From contig NZ_LFLZ01000014.1 in the NCBI RefSeq assembly GCF_001189845.1, forward strand, positions 62,001 to 126,000: DNA of 64,000 nucleotides. The letters are read 5' to 3'. Position numbers and translations under genes: made by a program. Source of the stretch: Bradyrhizobium tropiciagri (lineage in GTDB: Bacteria; Pseudomonadota; Alphaproteobacteria; Rhizobiales; Xanthobacteraceae). Below, piece after piece: positions 30,016 to 39,010 of the stretch (position 1 is the first letter of the stretch; each line of letters begins with the position of its first letter). The notes below the pieces were generated by a model. It had not been told where the DNA came from, did no database searches, and worked only from the letters and a program-made list of their open reading frames with translations.

Positions 30016-31547
30016 TTGCCATTTGCTTTGTAACTTGATCTCGCGTCAGCCTTCTTCAGCATGAAATGCTGGGCCTTGCCCAACGCAGTTTTCGGTAGCT
30101 CTGGCGTGAAAATGATCTCGTGCGGTACCTTGAAACGGGCGAGCTGCGACCGGACATGCGCGATCAGCGCTTCTGCTTCGATCCGGGCGCCCGGTCGCCT
30201 GATTACATAAGCGACCGGTACTTCTTCCCAACGAGGATGCGGTCGACCGATGACGGCGCAATCTGCAACATCCGGATGACCAACAAGCACACGTTCAACT
30301 TCGGCCGGATAGATGTTCTCTCCACCGGAAATGATCAGGTTCTTCTTGCGGTCATGCACCCAAAAATACCCGTCGGCGTCGCGACTACCAATGTCGCCGG
30401 TGCGATACCAGCCACCGTCCAGAGCCTTGCGGGTTGTCTCTTGATCCTCCCAGTATCCGCAGAAGACGTTGGGCCCGCGTACTGCGATCTCGCCTGCGCC
30501 ACCGGCCGGCAGCGTGTGCCCAGCATCATCTATGATCGCAGCTTCGCAACACAGACCTGCGAGGCCGCTCGATCCCTCGGGCACGAGACCCCCGCCGAGC
30601 TTAGTATACACAGCGATCGGGCAGGTCTCCGTCGAACCGTAAACCTGCAGGACCGGCACGCCGCGCGCGACAAAGAGCTCGACAAGATCGTGGGGCACCA
30701 TAGTAGATCCGGTACAGATTGCCCTGAGCGCGGAGAGGTCGGTGCTATCCCATCGGGCATTCTCGGTCAGGGCTCGCATCATGGCTGGCACCAAAACTGC
30801 CAGAGTGGGTCGATCGCGCTCGAACGCATCGAGAGTGGTCTCCGGTGTAAAGCGGCTGTGAATAGTAACCGTCGCGCCGTGATGCAAACTGGGCGTCGTC
30901 TGGATGTTTAGTCCACCGACGTGGAACAGTGGCAGGACAGTCAAGGCGTGATCGGCCGAGGTGAGGTCATGCATGTGCTGACTCATGACGCCGTTCCAGA
31001 GCAGCGCTTCCTGACGCAGTACGGCACCTTTCGGTCGTCCTGTCGTGCCCGAAGTGTAGACGATCAAAAGCGGGCAAGACAGCTCCGCACCCGGATTGCG
31101 TCCGTCACCACAGTCTGCGTCCAGAAGATCGTCCAGTTTGTTTCCGCCGATAGGTACGAAGTCTAGCCCGACAACAGAAACAGAAGGCAGTTGCGTCGCG
31201 ACAATAGGCAAGACTGCGTCGAAGGACCGCTCAACTAGCAACACGTTTGCTCCTGAGTCGGACAGAATGAACAGCTGCTCGACGGGCGCGAGGCGCCAAT
31301 TTAAAGGTACGAGAATTGCGCCGAGCCGCGCGCACGCATACAGCAGCACGAGATAGTCTGGTCGGTTCAGGCTAAGGATCGCGATCCGGTCTCCTCGCTC
31401 TACCCCGAACTGGCTCTTGAGGGCGCAAGCCGCCCGCCCTATCAGGCGATTGAGGCTCGCGTAGCTTAGAGTCTGCTCCTCGAAACGGATGGCGGCTTTA
31501 TCAGGAGCATACGCTGCGTTGCGTTCAACTAATGTGCAGAGGTCCAA
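30012..31547 (-). CDS. Acyl-CoA synthetase / AMP-dependent ligase
   Basis: 511 residues starting with TTG, with GGAG six bases upstream. Adenylate-forming signatures: P-loop YTSGTTGRPKGAVL (about 175-188), VYGSTET, GWYRTGDIG, and the acetylating Lys in LPKTALGKAQ near the C-terminus. It activates a carboxylic acid as acyl-AMP and passes it to CoA or a carrier. The specificity pocket cannot be read by eye; it resembles fatty- or aryl-acyl CoA ligases. It precedes the small ORF and the ATP-grasp gene, suggesting a short acylation/ligation pathway. Confidence 0.92.
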   Translation of the reverse strand: MDLCTLVERNAAYAPDKAAIRFEEQTLSYASLNRLIGRAACALKSQFGVERGDRIAILSLNRPDYLVLLYACARLGAILVPLNWRLAPVEQLFILSDSGANVLLVERSFDAVLPIVATQLPSVSVVGLDFVPIGGNKLDDLLDADCGDGRNPGAELSCPLLIVYTSGTTGRPKGAVLRQEALLWNGVMSQHMHDLTSADHALTVLPLFHVGGLNIQTTPSLHHGATVTIHSRFTPETTLDAFERDRPTLAVLVPAMMRALTENARWDSTDLSALRAICTGSTMVPHDLVELFVARGVPVLQVYGSTETCPIAVYTKLGGGLVPEGSSGLAGLCCEAAIIDDAGHTLPAGGAGEIAVRGPNVFCGYWEDQETTRKALDGGWYRTGDIGSRDADGYFWVHDRKKNLIISGGENIYPAEVERVLVGHPDVADCAVIGRPHPRWEEVPVAYVIRRPGARIEAEALIAHVRSQLARFKVPHEIIFTPELPKTALGKAQHFMLKKADARSSYKANGN

Positions 31548-31589
31548 CTAAATCTCCATATGATCCAGCTCCGCGCAACGGTTCGGACA

Positions 31590-31614
31590 GGCCTCGCAAT
31601 GCGCTTGCGAGGCC
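31590..31614. repeat. Perfect inverted repeat upstream of the acyl-CoA ligase
   Basis: Two 10-base arms (GGCCTCGCAA and its complement) around a five-base loop, 43 bases before the ligase start and 62 after the GcrA-like gene. There is no T run, so it may be an operator or a weak terminator. Confidence 0.6.
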
Positions 31615-31675
31615 CACCACATGGTTCGGTGCCCGTTGCACAAGCGACAATCACACCCTTCGGCAGGACAAGCAG

Positions 31676-31951
31676 CTATTGATTGTTGTCACTGTTGCAA
31701 TCAACGGATATTGCCGGGCGAATCGCAGGCGACTGATTACTCATTCTGTTCGGCTCGGCGGCGGTCGTGTGCATCTGCCGGTAGTGGTAGGCGCACCATG
31801 ACGACTGTTTCTTGCCCGGTCTTTGACAGACGGGCTCGCCGCACATATAGGCAGCTCTGGTATCTCCATCCTTAAAGCCGACGACAGCCCGGCATTGGCC
31901 TTCAATATGGTCGATCAACAAGACCTTGTTGACGCCGTCAGGCTCTTTCAA
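31676..31951 (-). CDS. Small GcrA-C-terminus-like Cys/His protein
   Basis: 91 residues from a TTG with GGAG seven bases upstream. The core CRAVVGFKDGDTRAAYMCG followed by C...WCAYHYRQM resembles the Cys/His finger at the end of GcrA cell-cycle regulators (CRWPxGDP...FCG...YCxxHxxxAY), but the N-terminal DNA-binding domain is absent. It overlaps the upstream ORF by 14 bases. Possibly a small zinc protein; function unknown. Confidence 0.55.
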   Translation of the reverse strand: MKEPDGVNKVLLIDHIEGQCRAVVGFKDGDTRAAYMCGEPVCQRPGKKQSSWCAYHYRQMHTTAAEPNRMSNQSPAIRPAISVDCNSDNNQ

Positions 31952-32306
31952 CTTGCTGCTCCAGGATACCGGGCAATCTCTTCGGTGCCGTTCCGGTCAC
32001 GCCGAGTGACACTTGCAGCTGGGGCCCTTTGAAAGCCTCTGGAGGCTCACGGCCTGTCGCACATCTGCGCGACGAGAATGCGCCGGCAGGCCGGCATGAG
32101 CGGAGCGAAGAGCCGGTTCGACGGACTGCTTCTGGGGTCGTGCGGCAACCACAGTGTAGCGGTTCTGAAACGCCCAACCATTTGCAACTAGCCGCGAGCC
32201 GTAAGGCTGCGGTCAAGACGCGCTGCGTCACTGTTTCGACCGAAAGGCCGTCAGGGATGAAGATCATGACCAACCAGTGCGGGGTTGTTCTGACCAGCTC
32301 AGACAT
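31938..32306 (-). CDS. Hypothetical 122-residue protein
   Basis: ATG with AAGGA eight bases upstream. The first 40 residues (MSELVRTTPHWLVMIFIPDG...) look like genuine protein; the rest is Arg/Ser-rich and may be frameshifted. It overlaps the start of the GcrA-like gene, consistent with coupling. No family recognised. Confidence 0.4.
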   Translation of the reverse strand: MSELVRTTPHWLVMIFIPDGLSVETVTQRVLTAALRLAASCKWLGVSEPLHCGCRTTPEAVRRTGSSLRSCRPAGAFSSRRCATGREPPEAFKGPQLQVSLGVTGTAPKRLPGILEQQVERA

Positions 32307-32630
32307 TCGTCAATCCTTCCAGTCGCGCGGCGGCGGATGAAGATGCGTGCCAACCGTGAGATCGTACAACTTAACGTTACGTCCGATTCAAGCCCTTTCT
32401 GACAACCTCGCATGAACATGCCAAAGGTATGTCGGGACGGACCTCCGGGACGGGTAGAGAGCTTCTAGCGCGCGATCTGCGTCAGAAAGTTGCGCTCCCA
32501 TAAGAATGGTTCTGCGGCTGGCAGGGCCCTTGTCGAAAAGGCTTCCCACGTCCAGCGATCGAGTGCTCGCTACCAGGAGCCGATTGCGCGACACCTTCCG
32601 CTTAAGTTCGCTCGCCTACCGATGCGTGGA

Positions 32631-33755
32631 TTATCGCAGTGTCTGATAGAGGCGATACAGCAGCCGCGCGCGAGGTTCGATCGATGAAATATAGAGTTGC
32701 TCATGATGCGTGTGCGCGCCCTTGCCGTCTACGCCGAGGCCATCGAGGGTTGCGGTATGCGGCGCGGTGAAATTGGCGTCGGAGCCGCCGCCGCTAAACG
32801 CGTCGAGCAACTCGAAGCCAATCTCAGCGGCTAGTTGCCTGGCGTGTTCGTAGAGCGTGGCGCCGGCCTTGCTCTTCTCATAGGGAGGACGGTTCAAGCC
32901 GCCCGATACTTTCAGGCGAACGCCATCGGTGCGCGAGGTGATTCGGAGAATTCTCGGCACCAACTCGTCTGCATGTGCCATAGTCGGCACGCGCAGGTCG
33001 ACTTCCGCATGGGCCTGTTCGGCAATTACGTTCGGCTTGGTGCCGCCGCGGACGACGCCAACGTTGACGGTGATGCCGCGCGAAAGATCGTTCATCGCCT
33101 CGAGCGTCTGGATCACATTGGCTAGCTCCCGGATCGCGCTACGGCCGTCTTCGGGGCGTTCGCCGGCGTGCGCCGGCGCGCCCTTGATGAACACATCGAA
33201 GCGGCCAACACCCTTCCGCCCGGTGACGATCTTGCCGCCGTCGCGCGCTGGTTCGGTAACCAGCACATATATTGCCTTGCGGCCCTCGGCCTCGATCAGC
33301 GCCCGCGAGGTCGGACTGCCGATCTCCTCATCCGACACGTAGAGGTGGGTGATGCCGAGCGGCGGGCGCGCGTCGTCGGCGCAGATCTGCCGAAATGCAT
33401 GATAGGCTAGATAGGCGCCGCCCTTCATGTCGTAGGTACCCGGGCCGAACGCGCTGTCACCGTTGATCTTGAACGGTAGTCGTCTTATGAATCCCATCGG
33501 ATGAACCGTGTCGAGATGGCTCAACACCAGAATGCCCGGCACGCCCTGTCCCCAGGACGAGCGCGTGATCAGGTGATCGCCGCAACCTTCACGTCCCGCA
33601 ATGCGCTCGATGGTAGCCGGCAGGTCGCGATAGCCGGCCGCGACGACGTCAGCCAGCTTGTTGAGCTGATCCGGCCGTTCCGTCGGGGACTCGATCTCGA
33701 CCCAGCGACGGATGCCATCGAGGATCGCGGAAGTTTCAAACGGGTAACTGGACAT
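32631..33755 (-). CDS. M20-family metallopeptidase (carboxypeptidase G2/ArgE/DapE type)
   Basis: 374 residues. Di-zinc ligands and catalytic residues are visible: LSHLDTVHP (His, Asp), GTYDMKGG (bridging Asp), YVSDEEIGS (catalytic and zinc Glu), and the terminal His in KGAHTHHEQ. A dimerisation domain sits in the middle (APAHAGERPEDGRSA). Such enzymes hydrolyse N-acyl amino acids, folates or hormone-amino-acid conjugates. In a root-nodule bacterium indole-3-acetyl-amino-acid cleavage is conceivable but not shown. Follows a flavin reductase gene on the same strand. Confidence 0.92.
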   Translation of the reverse strand: MSSYPFETSAILDGIRRWVEIESPTERPDQLNKLADVVAAGYRDLPATIERIAGREGCGDHLITRSSWGQGVPGILVLSHLDTVHPMGFIRRLPFKINGDSAFGPGTYDMKGGAYLAYHAFRQICADDARPPLGITHLYVSDEEIGSPTSRALIEAEGRKAIYVLVTEPARDGGKIVTGRKGVGRFDVFIKGAPAHAGERPEDGRSAIRELANVIQTLEAMNDLSRGITVNVGVVRGGTKPNVIAEQAHAEVDLRVPTMAHADELVPRILRITSRTDGVRLKVSGGLNRPPYEKSKAGATLYEHARQLAAEIGFELLDAFSGGGSDANFTAPHTATLDGLGVDGKGAHTHHEQLYISSIEPRARLLYRLYQTLR

Positions 33756-34114
33756 AGTTGTCGGATGCCCCTCGAATCTCGACTTTCATCACTCGCGCAA
33801 GCCCATGGTACGATCCGCTTGCTCGCTTCAGGATCGAGCATGAAGATTGTGACGCAGTATGCCTCTAAACCATGATCCTGCCGCGACACTGATGCTACGC
33901 GCCTACCGAGGAGAACTGAGCTACCAAAGCTGGTAGTTTACGTCGGGGCTATGCCGGTCCAGCGTGCGGTCGGATGGTTTAATCAGTCGTGAGGTACGCG
34001 CGCTTTTCAACGCGAGGTGAGCCTGTAAGAACCAAAATCGTCCACGAGTTGCCCGGATGATTGTTCGATAAGGATCGCTCCAGTACCAGTTGTCCGGTCA
34101 ACGCGTATTCCATT
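33756..34114. other. Intergenic stretch, nothing recognised
   Basis: About 360 bases between the flavin reductase and M20 genes, with no ORF or clear promoter visible. The gap leaves open whether the two genes share a transcript. Confidence 0.35.
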
Positions 34115-34660
34115 CTAACGGCATTCTGCGCAGAACTTGGCAACGGGCAAGGTTCGAAGCGCGCCCTGGAAGTTGATCAATGGATTGCCATGGCCAGCCC
34201 GAGCTGCGACAATTCGTCCGATAAAGATCCTATGTGTGCCAATGATCTTGTGGTCATACAAAACGCATTCGAGCGCGCAAAGTGCGTTGGACAATAGCGG
34301 CACGTCGACCACGCCCTGAGTCCAGGAAGCCGTGCCGAAGCGATGAACACCTTTTACTCCCTCCTGACCGCCAAAACGCAGGGCCAGGTCCTCCTGGTCA
34401 ATGTGGAGAAGATTGATTGCAAAACTGCCGCTAGCGAGGATCGCGTCATGCGCTTCAGATTGGGCGTTGATGCCAACGAGTAAGCACGGCGGTTCCATGC
34501 AGATGGACGTCACAGAACTCACCGTCAGTCCACGTCGTCCGCCGGCCGTTCCGGTCGTCACGATGGCGACACCGCTTGCCAGATATCGCATAGCCTGACG
34601 GAAATCTGCCGGCTGGATAGACGGCATGTTCCCAACCACGGGGGATGACCAGTGCGTCAT
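34115..34660 (-). CDS. Flavin reductase-like FMN-binding protein
   Basis: 181 residues of the HpaC/NTAB-like flavin reductase family: FRQAMRYLASGVAIVTT at the start, GLTVSSVTSICMEPPCLLVG in the flavin site, GSFAINLL and the FIGRIVAA strand near the end. Such proteins supply reduced flavin to two-component monooxygenases. No partner monooxygenase is adjacent, so it may serve another locus. On the same strand as the TrpD-like and M20 genes. Confidence 0.9.
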   Translation of the reverse strand: MTHWSSPVVGNMPSIQPADFRQAMRYLASGVAIVTTGTAGGRRGLTVSSVTSICMEPPCLLVGINAQSEAHDAILASGSFAINLLHIDQEDLALRFGGQEGVKGVHRFGTASWTQGVVDVPLLSNALCALECVLYDHKIIGTHRIFIGRIVAARAGHGNPLINFQGALRTLPVAKFCAECR

Positions 34661-34841
34661 GATCTGCCTTTAAAGTTATACCCCACTCTGATGCTCCGTT
34701 AAGCTTGGGCAGGCTCGGATTCATCTCGCGGCCGCAATTGGGCGCGCAGGCTCGGAAAACCGCGTGTCTAGAGGGCAACGATGCCGAACATGACATTGAT
34801 GTCCTCCGCGCGCCGACCAGAGTGCCCCCCAAGGTTAGCGC

Positions 34842-35027
34842 TCAATGTACGCGTAAGAGAACACGCTTTTTTGCATCTAGAAGGTGCACATCGAGCGTCG
34901 CGTGCAGCGAACCCCGCAGTTCGGGCGGGATCGAGCAATCCGTGTCGATCAATTCACGAAACTTTCGAATGATGTGTTCTATCATTGCGATGGATCCGAG
35001 TGCCTCCAACTTCTGTGATGACATCAT
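34842..35027 (-). CDS. Small conserved-looking protein, 61 residues
   Basis: ATG with a strong AGGAG eight bases upstream. Predicted mostly helical (MMSSQKLEALGSIAMIEHII...), ending HLLDAKKRVLLRVH. It lies between the TrpD-like and flavin reductase genes in the same direction. No family recognised; real on ribosome-site and context evidence. Confidence 0.55.
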   Translation of the reverse strand: MMSSQKLEALGSIAMIEHIIRKFRELIDTDCSIPPELRGSLHATLDVHLLDAKKRVLLRVH

Positions 35028-35274
35028 CTGACTATCTCCTTTGGAACGCAGCGCATGCCGCGGGTCTGTATCTCGGCAATAGGGGCTGGAGCAGACTCTC
35101 GCCGATGAACAGGGATGGCTCTCGTACCGCGTCCTTAACGCGGATTGCTTTGAACAGCGCGCGCAGGCGGCACATGCTCATCGAAATTTCGAAGGAATAG
35201 GCGCACAGTCGCAGCTGCTATTGCATAGCCGCTTTGTCAGAATCGGCTCCGTCGGGACCATGTTCCAACCCCTG

Positions 35275-36288
35275 TTACGTGTTGGACACTGCAATCAAGC
35301 GTTTCAGTCGATCGGCTGCGGCGCCACCGTCAAGCGCGAGTTGTGCGAGTGCGATACCCTCCTGCAGCGTCTCGACGCGGCCGGCCACGATCAATGCCGC
35401 CGCCGCATTGAAAAGTGCAGCGTCGCGAAATCGACCTGGAACGCCGTCGAGCACGTTTTGCAAGGCGACGGCATTGGCCTTGATGTCGCCGCTCTCGAGC
35501 GTCTCCTTGTCGCAGCGGGCAAGGCCGGCTTGTTCCGGTGTTACTTCGAAGGTGCGCACCGTGCCGGCCTCAAGCGCGGCAACAAAGGTTGGCCCCGTGA
35601 GGGTAACCTCGCCAAGCCCGTTAGAGCCATGAACCACCCAAACCGATTCGGAGCCGAGGTTCTTTAACACGTAAGCCAGAGGCTGAACCCATTCGCGAGC
35701 GAATATTCCGACGATCTGCCGCTTGACCCTGGCCGGATTGGACAGTGGCGCGATGAGGTTAAGGATGGTGTGGGTCCCAAGTGCGGTGCGGATCTGGCCA
35801 ACGCGCTGCATCGCCGGATAATGGGCTGACGCGAATGAGAAACCGATTCCGGCTTCGTGCACACAGCGCGCAACGGCCTCAGGCTTGAGGTCGACGTTGA
35901 CACCGAGATGCGCCAATAGGTCGGCAGTGTTTGCACCTGAATATCTATCGCTGTTGGCGTGCCTGGCAACAGGAACGTCGGTTCCGGCCACGATAAAAGA
36001 GGCGCACGTCATCACGTTGGACGAGCGCGTGGCGGTATCGCTCGTACTAGCGATACCGATGGGATCGCATGCCACCTCGACCCGCGGCATTCGCTCGCGT
36101 ACCGCGGAGACCGCACCGGTGACTTCTTCGATCGTCTCGCCCCTGACTCGCAAACCCATCAACAAGCCGCCGATCTGCGACGGAGTCGCATGACCCGACA
36201 TCAGGCCGTCGAATGCTGACGCAGCTTCGTCACGAGTCAGAGTGGCGCCGGTGGCAACTTTACCGATAATTGATTTCAGCGCTTCCAT
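35275..36288 (-). CDS. TrpD-like protein with altered PRPP-binding motifs
   Basis: 337 residues with the fold and length of anthranilate phosphoribosyltransferase: an N-terminal helical domain, then the alpha/beta domain. The anthranilate-side segments are kept (HYPAM at 156-160; Arg167 in the conserved R..LG..T..N...PL.NP stretch). The PRPP-binding GTGGDG is GIASTSD at 79-85, KHGNR is RHANS at 109-113, and the Mg-binding DGLDE is NGLGE at 223-227. These changes should abolish or alter PRPP/Mg use, so I do not call it trpD. Near genes for a carboxylase and a flavin reductase. A novel activity or non-catalytic role is inferred. Confidence 0.85.
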   Translation of the reverse strand: MEALKSIIGKVATGATLTRDEAASAFDGLMSGHATPSQIGGLLMGLRVRGETIEEVTGAVSAVRERMPRVEVACDPIGIASTSDTATRSSNVMTCASFIVAGTDVPVARHANSDRYSGANTADLLAHLGVNVDLKPEAVARCVHEAGIGFSFASAHYPAMQRVGQIRTALGTHTILNLIAPLSNPARVKRQIVGIFAREWVQPLAYVLKNLGSESVWVVHGSNGLGEVTLTGPTFVAALEAGTVRTFEVTPEQAGLARCDKETLESGDIKANAVALQNVLDGVPGRFRDAALFNAAAALIVAGRVETLQEGIALAQLALDGGAAADRLKRLIAVSNT

Positions 36289-36849
36289 CGACTTTACACG
36301 TTCATTTGTCCGAATCTGAAACGTCCCGCTTCAACGGAGGCTTTTGTTGAAGAGACGTGGCACCGGCTGTCTTGATGAAGCTGTCCAGCCCATCGTCGGC
36401 ACGGCCGAACGTCACCGTTTGAGTGATCTGTTGGGTTGCGCACCGCCATTTCGGCAAGGCTACAACCTGACGCTACGTGAGGGTCAAGCTCTCCATGTCT
36501 TGATGCCGTCAAGAGATCGCCGACCGATGAGGGCAGTGCAGTTGCCGCGCCAGCAAAGATGGTGAGGTCTACTGCCGCGCATGTACCTTAGCGGCGGCTT
36601 CTTGATCACGATGAGGCAGCCGAAGTGCCCGGAAACTCGGAAAATCTTGCGGCTTGTCGGCACCGCTGTCCTGTCGGTTGAAGTCGCCTCTCACGTGCTT
36701 TGGGCGGAGCAGCGCTGATCTGCCTCTGCAAACCATCGCGCCAGACCGCAAATCAAGGTGCACTAGGCGAAACCGGAAGCCATCATACCGCAACGGAGAG
36801 CTCCCGGTCGGCTTACGTCAGGGTCTAAGTGGTCGGGCTCGGTCCTGCC
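36289..36849. other. Gap between TrpD-like and carboxyltransferase genes
   Basis: About 560 bases without a convincing gene; two minus-strand ORFs (36294-36512 and 36569-36793) lack ribosome sites. It contains a possible -24/-12 element at 36537. Confidence 0.4.
36537..36552 (-). promoter_or_regulatory. Possible RpoN promoter for the TrpD-like gene
   Basis: On the minus strand, TGGCGCGGCAACTGCA with GG and GC ten bases apart; the -12 part is CTGC rather than TTGC. About 240 bases before the gene. No clean TGT-N10-ACA upstream. Confidence 0.35.
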
Positions 36850-38457
36850 TTACAGTCGGAACACGCCGTACTGCGGCGCGTCGATCGGTGCGTTGAGTGA
36901 AGCACTCAACGCGATTGCAAGGGCGGTCCTGGTATCGACAGGATCAAGAATGCCATCGTCCCAGAGTTCGGACGTTGCATAGTAGGCGCTTGATCGCTCG
37001 CGATATTCTTCAAGAACCGGTTCGCGAATGCCTGCCAGTTCCTGCCCAGAGAGCCGCCCTCCGGTGCGGGCCAATTGTCTCGCCTTGACGTGGGTGAGAA
37101 CGCCGGCGGCCTGCTCGGCGCCCATCGCGGAAATCTGAGAGTTCGGCCAGCTGAACACAAACCGAGGATCAAACGCTCGTCCCGACATGGCGTAAGTGCC
37201 TGCGCCATGAGAGCTGTTGCAAATGATCGTAAACTTCGGGACAGACGCGCCGGACACAGTCATGATCAGCTTTGCGCCGTCCTTGGTGATCCCACGGCGC
37301 TCATATTCGCGGCCAACCATAAAGCCTGTGACGTTCTGCAGGAAGAGCAGGGGCGTTCGGTTCTTGTCGCATATTTGAATGAAATGAGCACCCTTTAGCG
37401 CGCTGTCGCCGAACAAAACGCCGTTATTGGCAACGATCCCGACTTGATATCCATAGAGCCGGGCAAAGCCGCACACGAGTGATGTCGCATAACGCGGCTG
37501 GTACTCATCAAATCGACTGCCATCGACCAGACGAGCGATGATCTCCCGCATGTCGAACTGCGCTCGCGCGTCCTTTGGAATGATGCCGTAGAGTTCGGAT
37601 GCATCATAGGCGGGCGGCTCGGGCGCTACGCGATCGATGCAGGTTTTCGCCGGTTGGTGGAAGCGCGCGACAACGTTGCGCGCAATCGCGATTGCGTGAA
37701 GCTCGGAAGTTGCGAAATAGTCACTGGTGCCCGACACGCTCGTATGCATGAGGGCACCGCCGAGCTCTTGGGCGGAGACTTGTTCGCCAGTGGCAGCCTT
37801 CACGACCGGAGGGCCGCCAAGAAAAATTGCTCCCGTGCCTTCGACCACAATGTTGTATTCGCTAAGCGCCGGGACATAGGCCCCTGCCGCGGTGCAGTGG
37901 CCCATGACGATGGCGACCTGCGGTACTCCCACCTTCGAGAGTATCGACTGATTGCGCAGAATTCGACCCGCATGGTATCGATCAGCAAAGAACTCCGCCT
38001 GCAAAGGCAGAAAACCGCCGGCGCAGTCGCATAGATGAACCACCGGCAGACGGTTTTCGATGGCTATGTCTAAGGCCCGCACGATCTTCTTGACCGAGAG
38101 TGGATACCATGCGCCGCTCTTCACGCTGGAATCGTCAGCGTGAACAATCACTTCTCGACCCGCAACGATGCCGATGCCGACCACCTGCGCGGCACCCGGA
38201 ACCTCTCCGTTGTAGGCCTTGTTGGCGGCCAGCGTGGAAAGCTCCAGGAAAGGAGTTTCCGGATCCAGCAAGGCTGCGATGCGGTTGCGAACAAACAACT
38301 TGTTCTGCCGACGCAGGCGCTCGAAGTCTTTCTCAGGTCTGTCGAACCGGGCCAAGCGTTGGCGCTCCTTCAATTCGGCAGCCAGTTGTCTGTTGTGGAG
38401 GTCGTTGCGACGAAACTCCTGCGAATCCACATCCGCCGCAGAACCGATCCGCTGCAT
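36850..38457 (-). CDS. Acyl-CoA carboxylase, carboxyltransferase subunit (MCC-beta type)
   Basis: 535 residues, a methylcrotonyl/geranyl-CoA carboxylase-type carboxyltransferase: DSSVKSGAWYPLSVKKIVRA, the first oxyanion segment GHCTAAGAYVPALS (about 196-209), FLGGPPVVKAATGE, and the second segment SSHGAGTYAMSGRAFDP (about 425-441). It moves CO2 from carboxybiotin to an acyl-CoA. Last gene of a three-gene set (biotin carboxylase, carrier, carboxyltransferase). Substrate acyl-CoA not determinable; separate small subunits distinguish it from the usual alpha/beta MCC. Confidence 0.93.
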   Translation of the reverse strand: MQRIGSAADVDSQEFRRNDLHNRQLAAELKERQRLARFDRPEKDFERLRRQNKLFVRNRIAALLDPETPFLELSTLAANKAYNGEVPGAAQVVGIGIVAGREVIVHADDSSVKSGAWYPLSVKKIVRALDIAIENRLPVVHLCDCAGGFLPLQAEFFADRYHAGRILRNQSILSKVGVPQVAIVMGHCTAAGAYVPALSEYNIVVEGTGAIFLGGPPVVKAATGEQVSAQELGGALMHTSVSGTSDYFATSELHAIAIARNVVARFHQPAKTCIDRVAPEPPAYDASELYGIIPKDARAQFDMREIIARLVDGSRFDEYQPRYATSLVCGFARLYGYQVGIVANNGVLFGDSALKGAHFIQICDKNRTPLLFLQNVTGFMVGREYERRGITKDGAKLIMTVSGASVPKFTIICNSSHGAGTYAMSGRAFDPRFVFSWPNSQISAMGAEQAAGVLTHVKARQLARTGGRLSGQELAGIREPVLEEYRERSSAYYATSELWDDGILDPVDTRTALAIALSASLNAPIDAPQYGVFRL

Positions 38458-38458
38458 T

Positions 38459-39010
38459 TCAGAACCCTTCTTTAGACAGCGTTACGAGTACGGCGTCGTG
38501 CTCGAAGCTCTCGTTCTCCTTGACGTGAATCCGCTCGACGATGCCGTCCTGGGGTGATCGTATGATCGTTTCCAGCTTCATGCTTTCAATCATCATTAGC
38601 GCAGTCCCCGCCGAGACTGAGTCACCAGGCGAAACTGTAATCGCGACAACCATCCCAGGCATTGGCGCTCGGGCTACGAGCGGACAAGTCCCGTTATTCC
38701 CAGCAGCGTGGGTCCGTAGCGGATCGATGTAGCGCAAAGTACGTGTCCTGCCGCGGATATGGAGGTGAATGAGCTCCCCGTCGATCACGAACCTGACGGG
38801 TTCGCTCTGCCCGGCAATGGTCAGGATACCGCTGCTGTCGCTGCGCTGGGTGAATGCGACGGGGGCAATCACCTCGTCTCGCAAATGAAGGCGGTAGCCA
38901 TGCCGGCTGGCCGAAAGCCACAATGTATGATCTACGCCGTCAACCTCGAACGAGTGATACACTTCAGTTTCTCCAATTGCCGAGCGCTGAATGAAGCTCT
39001 GGCACGGCAT
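38459..39010 (-). CDS. Biotin carboxyl carrier protein
   Basis: 183 residues. The C-terminal 80 residues form a biotinyl domain with the modified Lys in MIESMKLET (usual EAMKM), preceded by APMPGMVVAI. The N-terminal hundred residues resemble the biotin-transfer region found in the alpha subunits of acyl-CoA carboxylases. It overlaps the end of the biotin carboxylase gene by 47 bases and ends one base before the carboxyltransferase gene, so an MCC-alpha-like protein appears split into two chains. Confidence 0.9.
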   Translation of the reverse strand: MPCQSFIQRSAIGETEVYHSFEVDGVDHTLWLSASRHGYRLHLRDEVIAPVAFTQRSDSSGILTIAGQSEPVRFVIDGELIHLHIRGRTRTLRYIDPLRTHAAGNNGTCPLVARAPMPGMVVAITVSPGDSVSAGTALMMIESMKLETIIRSPQDGIVERIHVKENESFEHDAVLVTLSKEGF

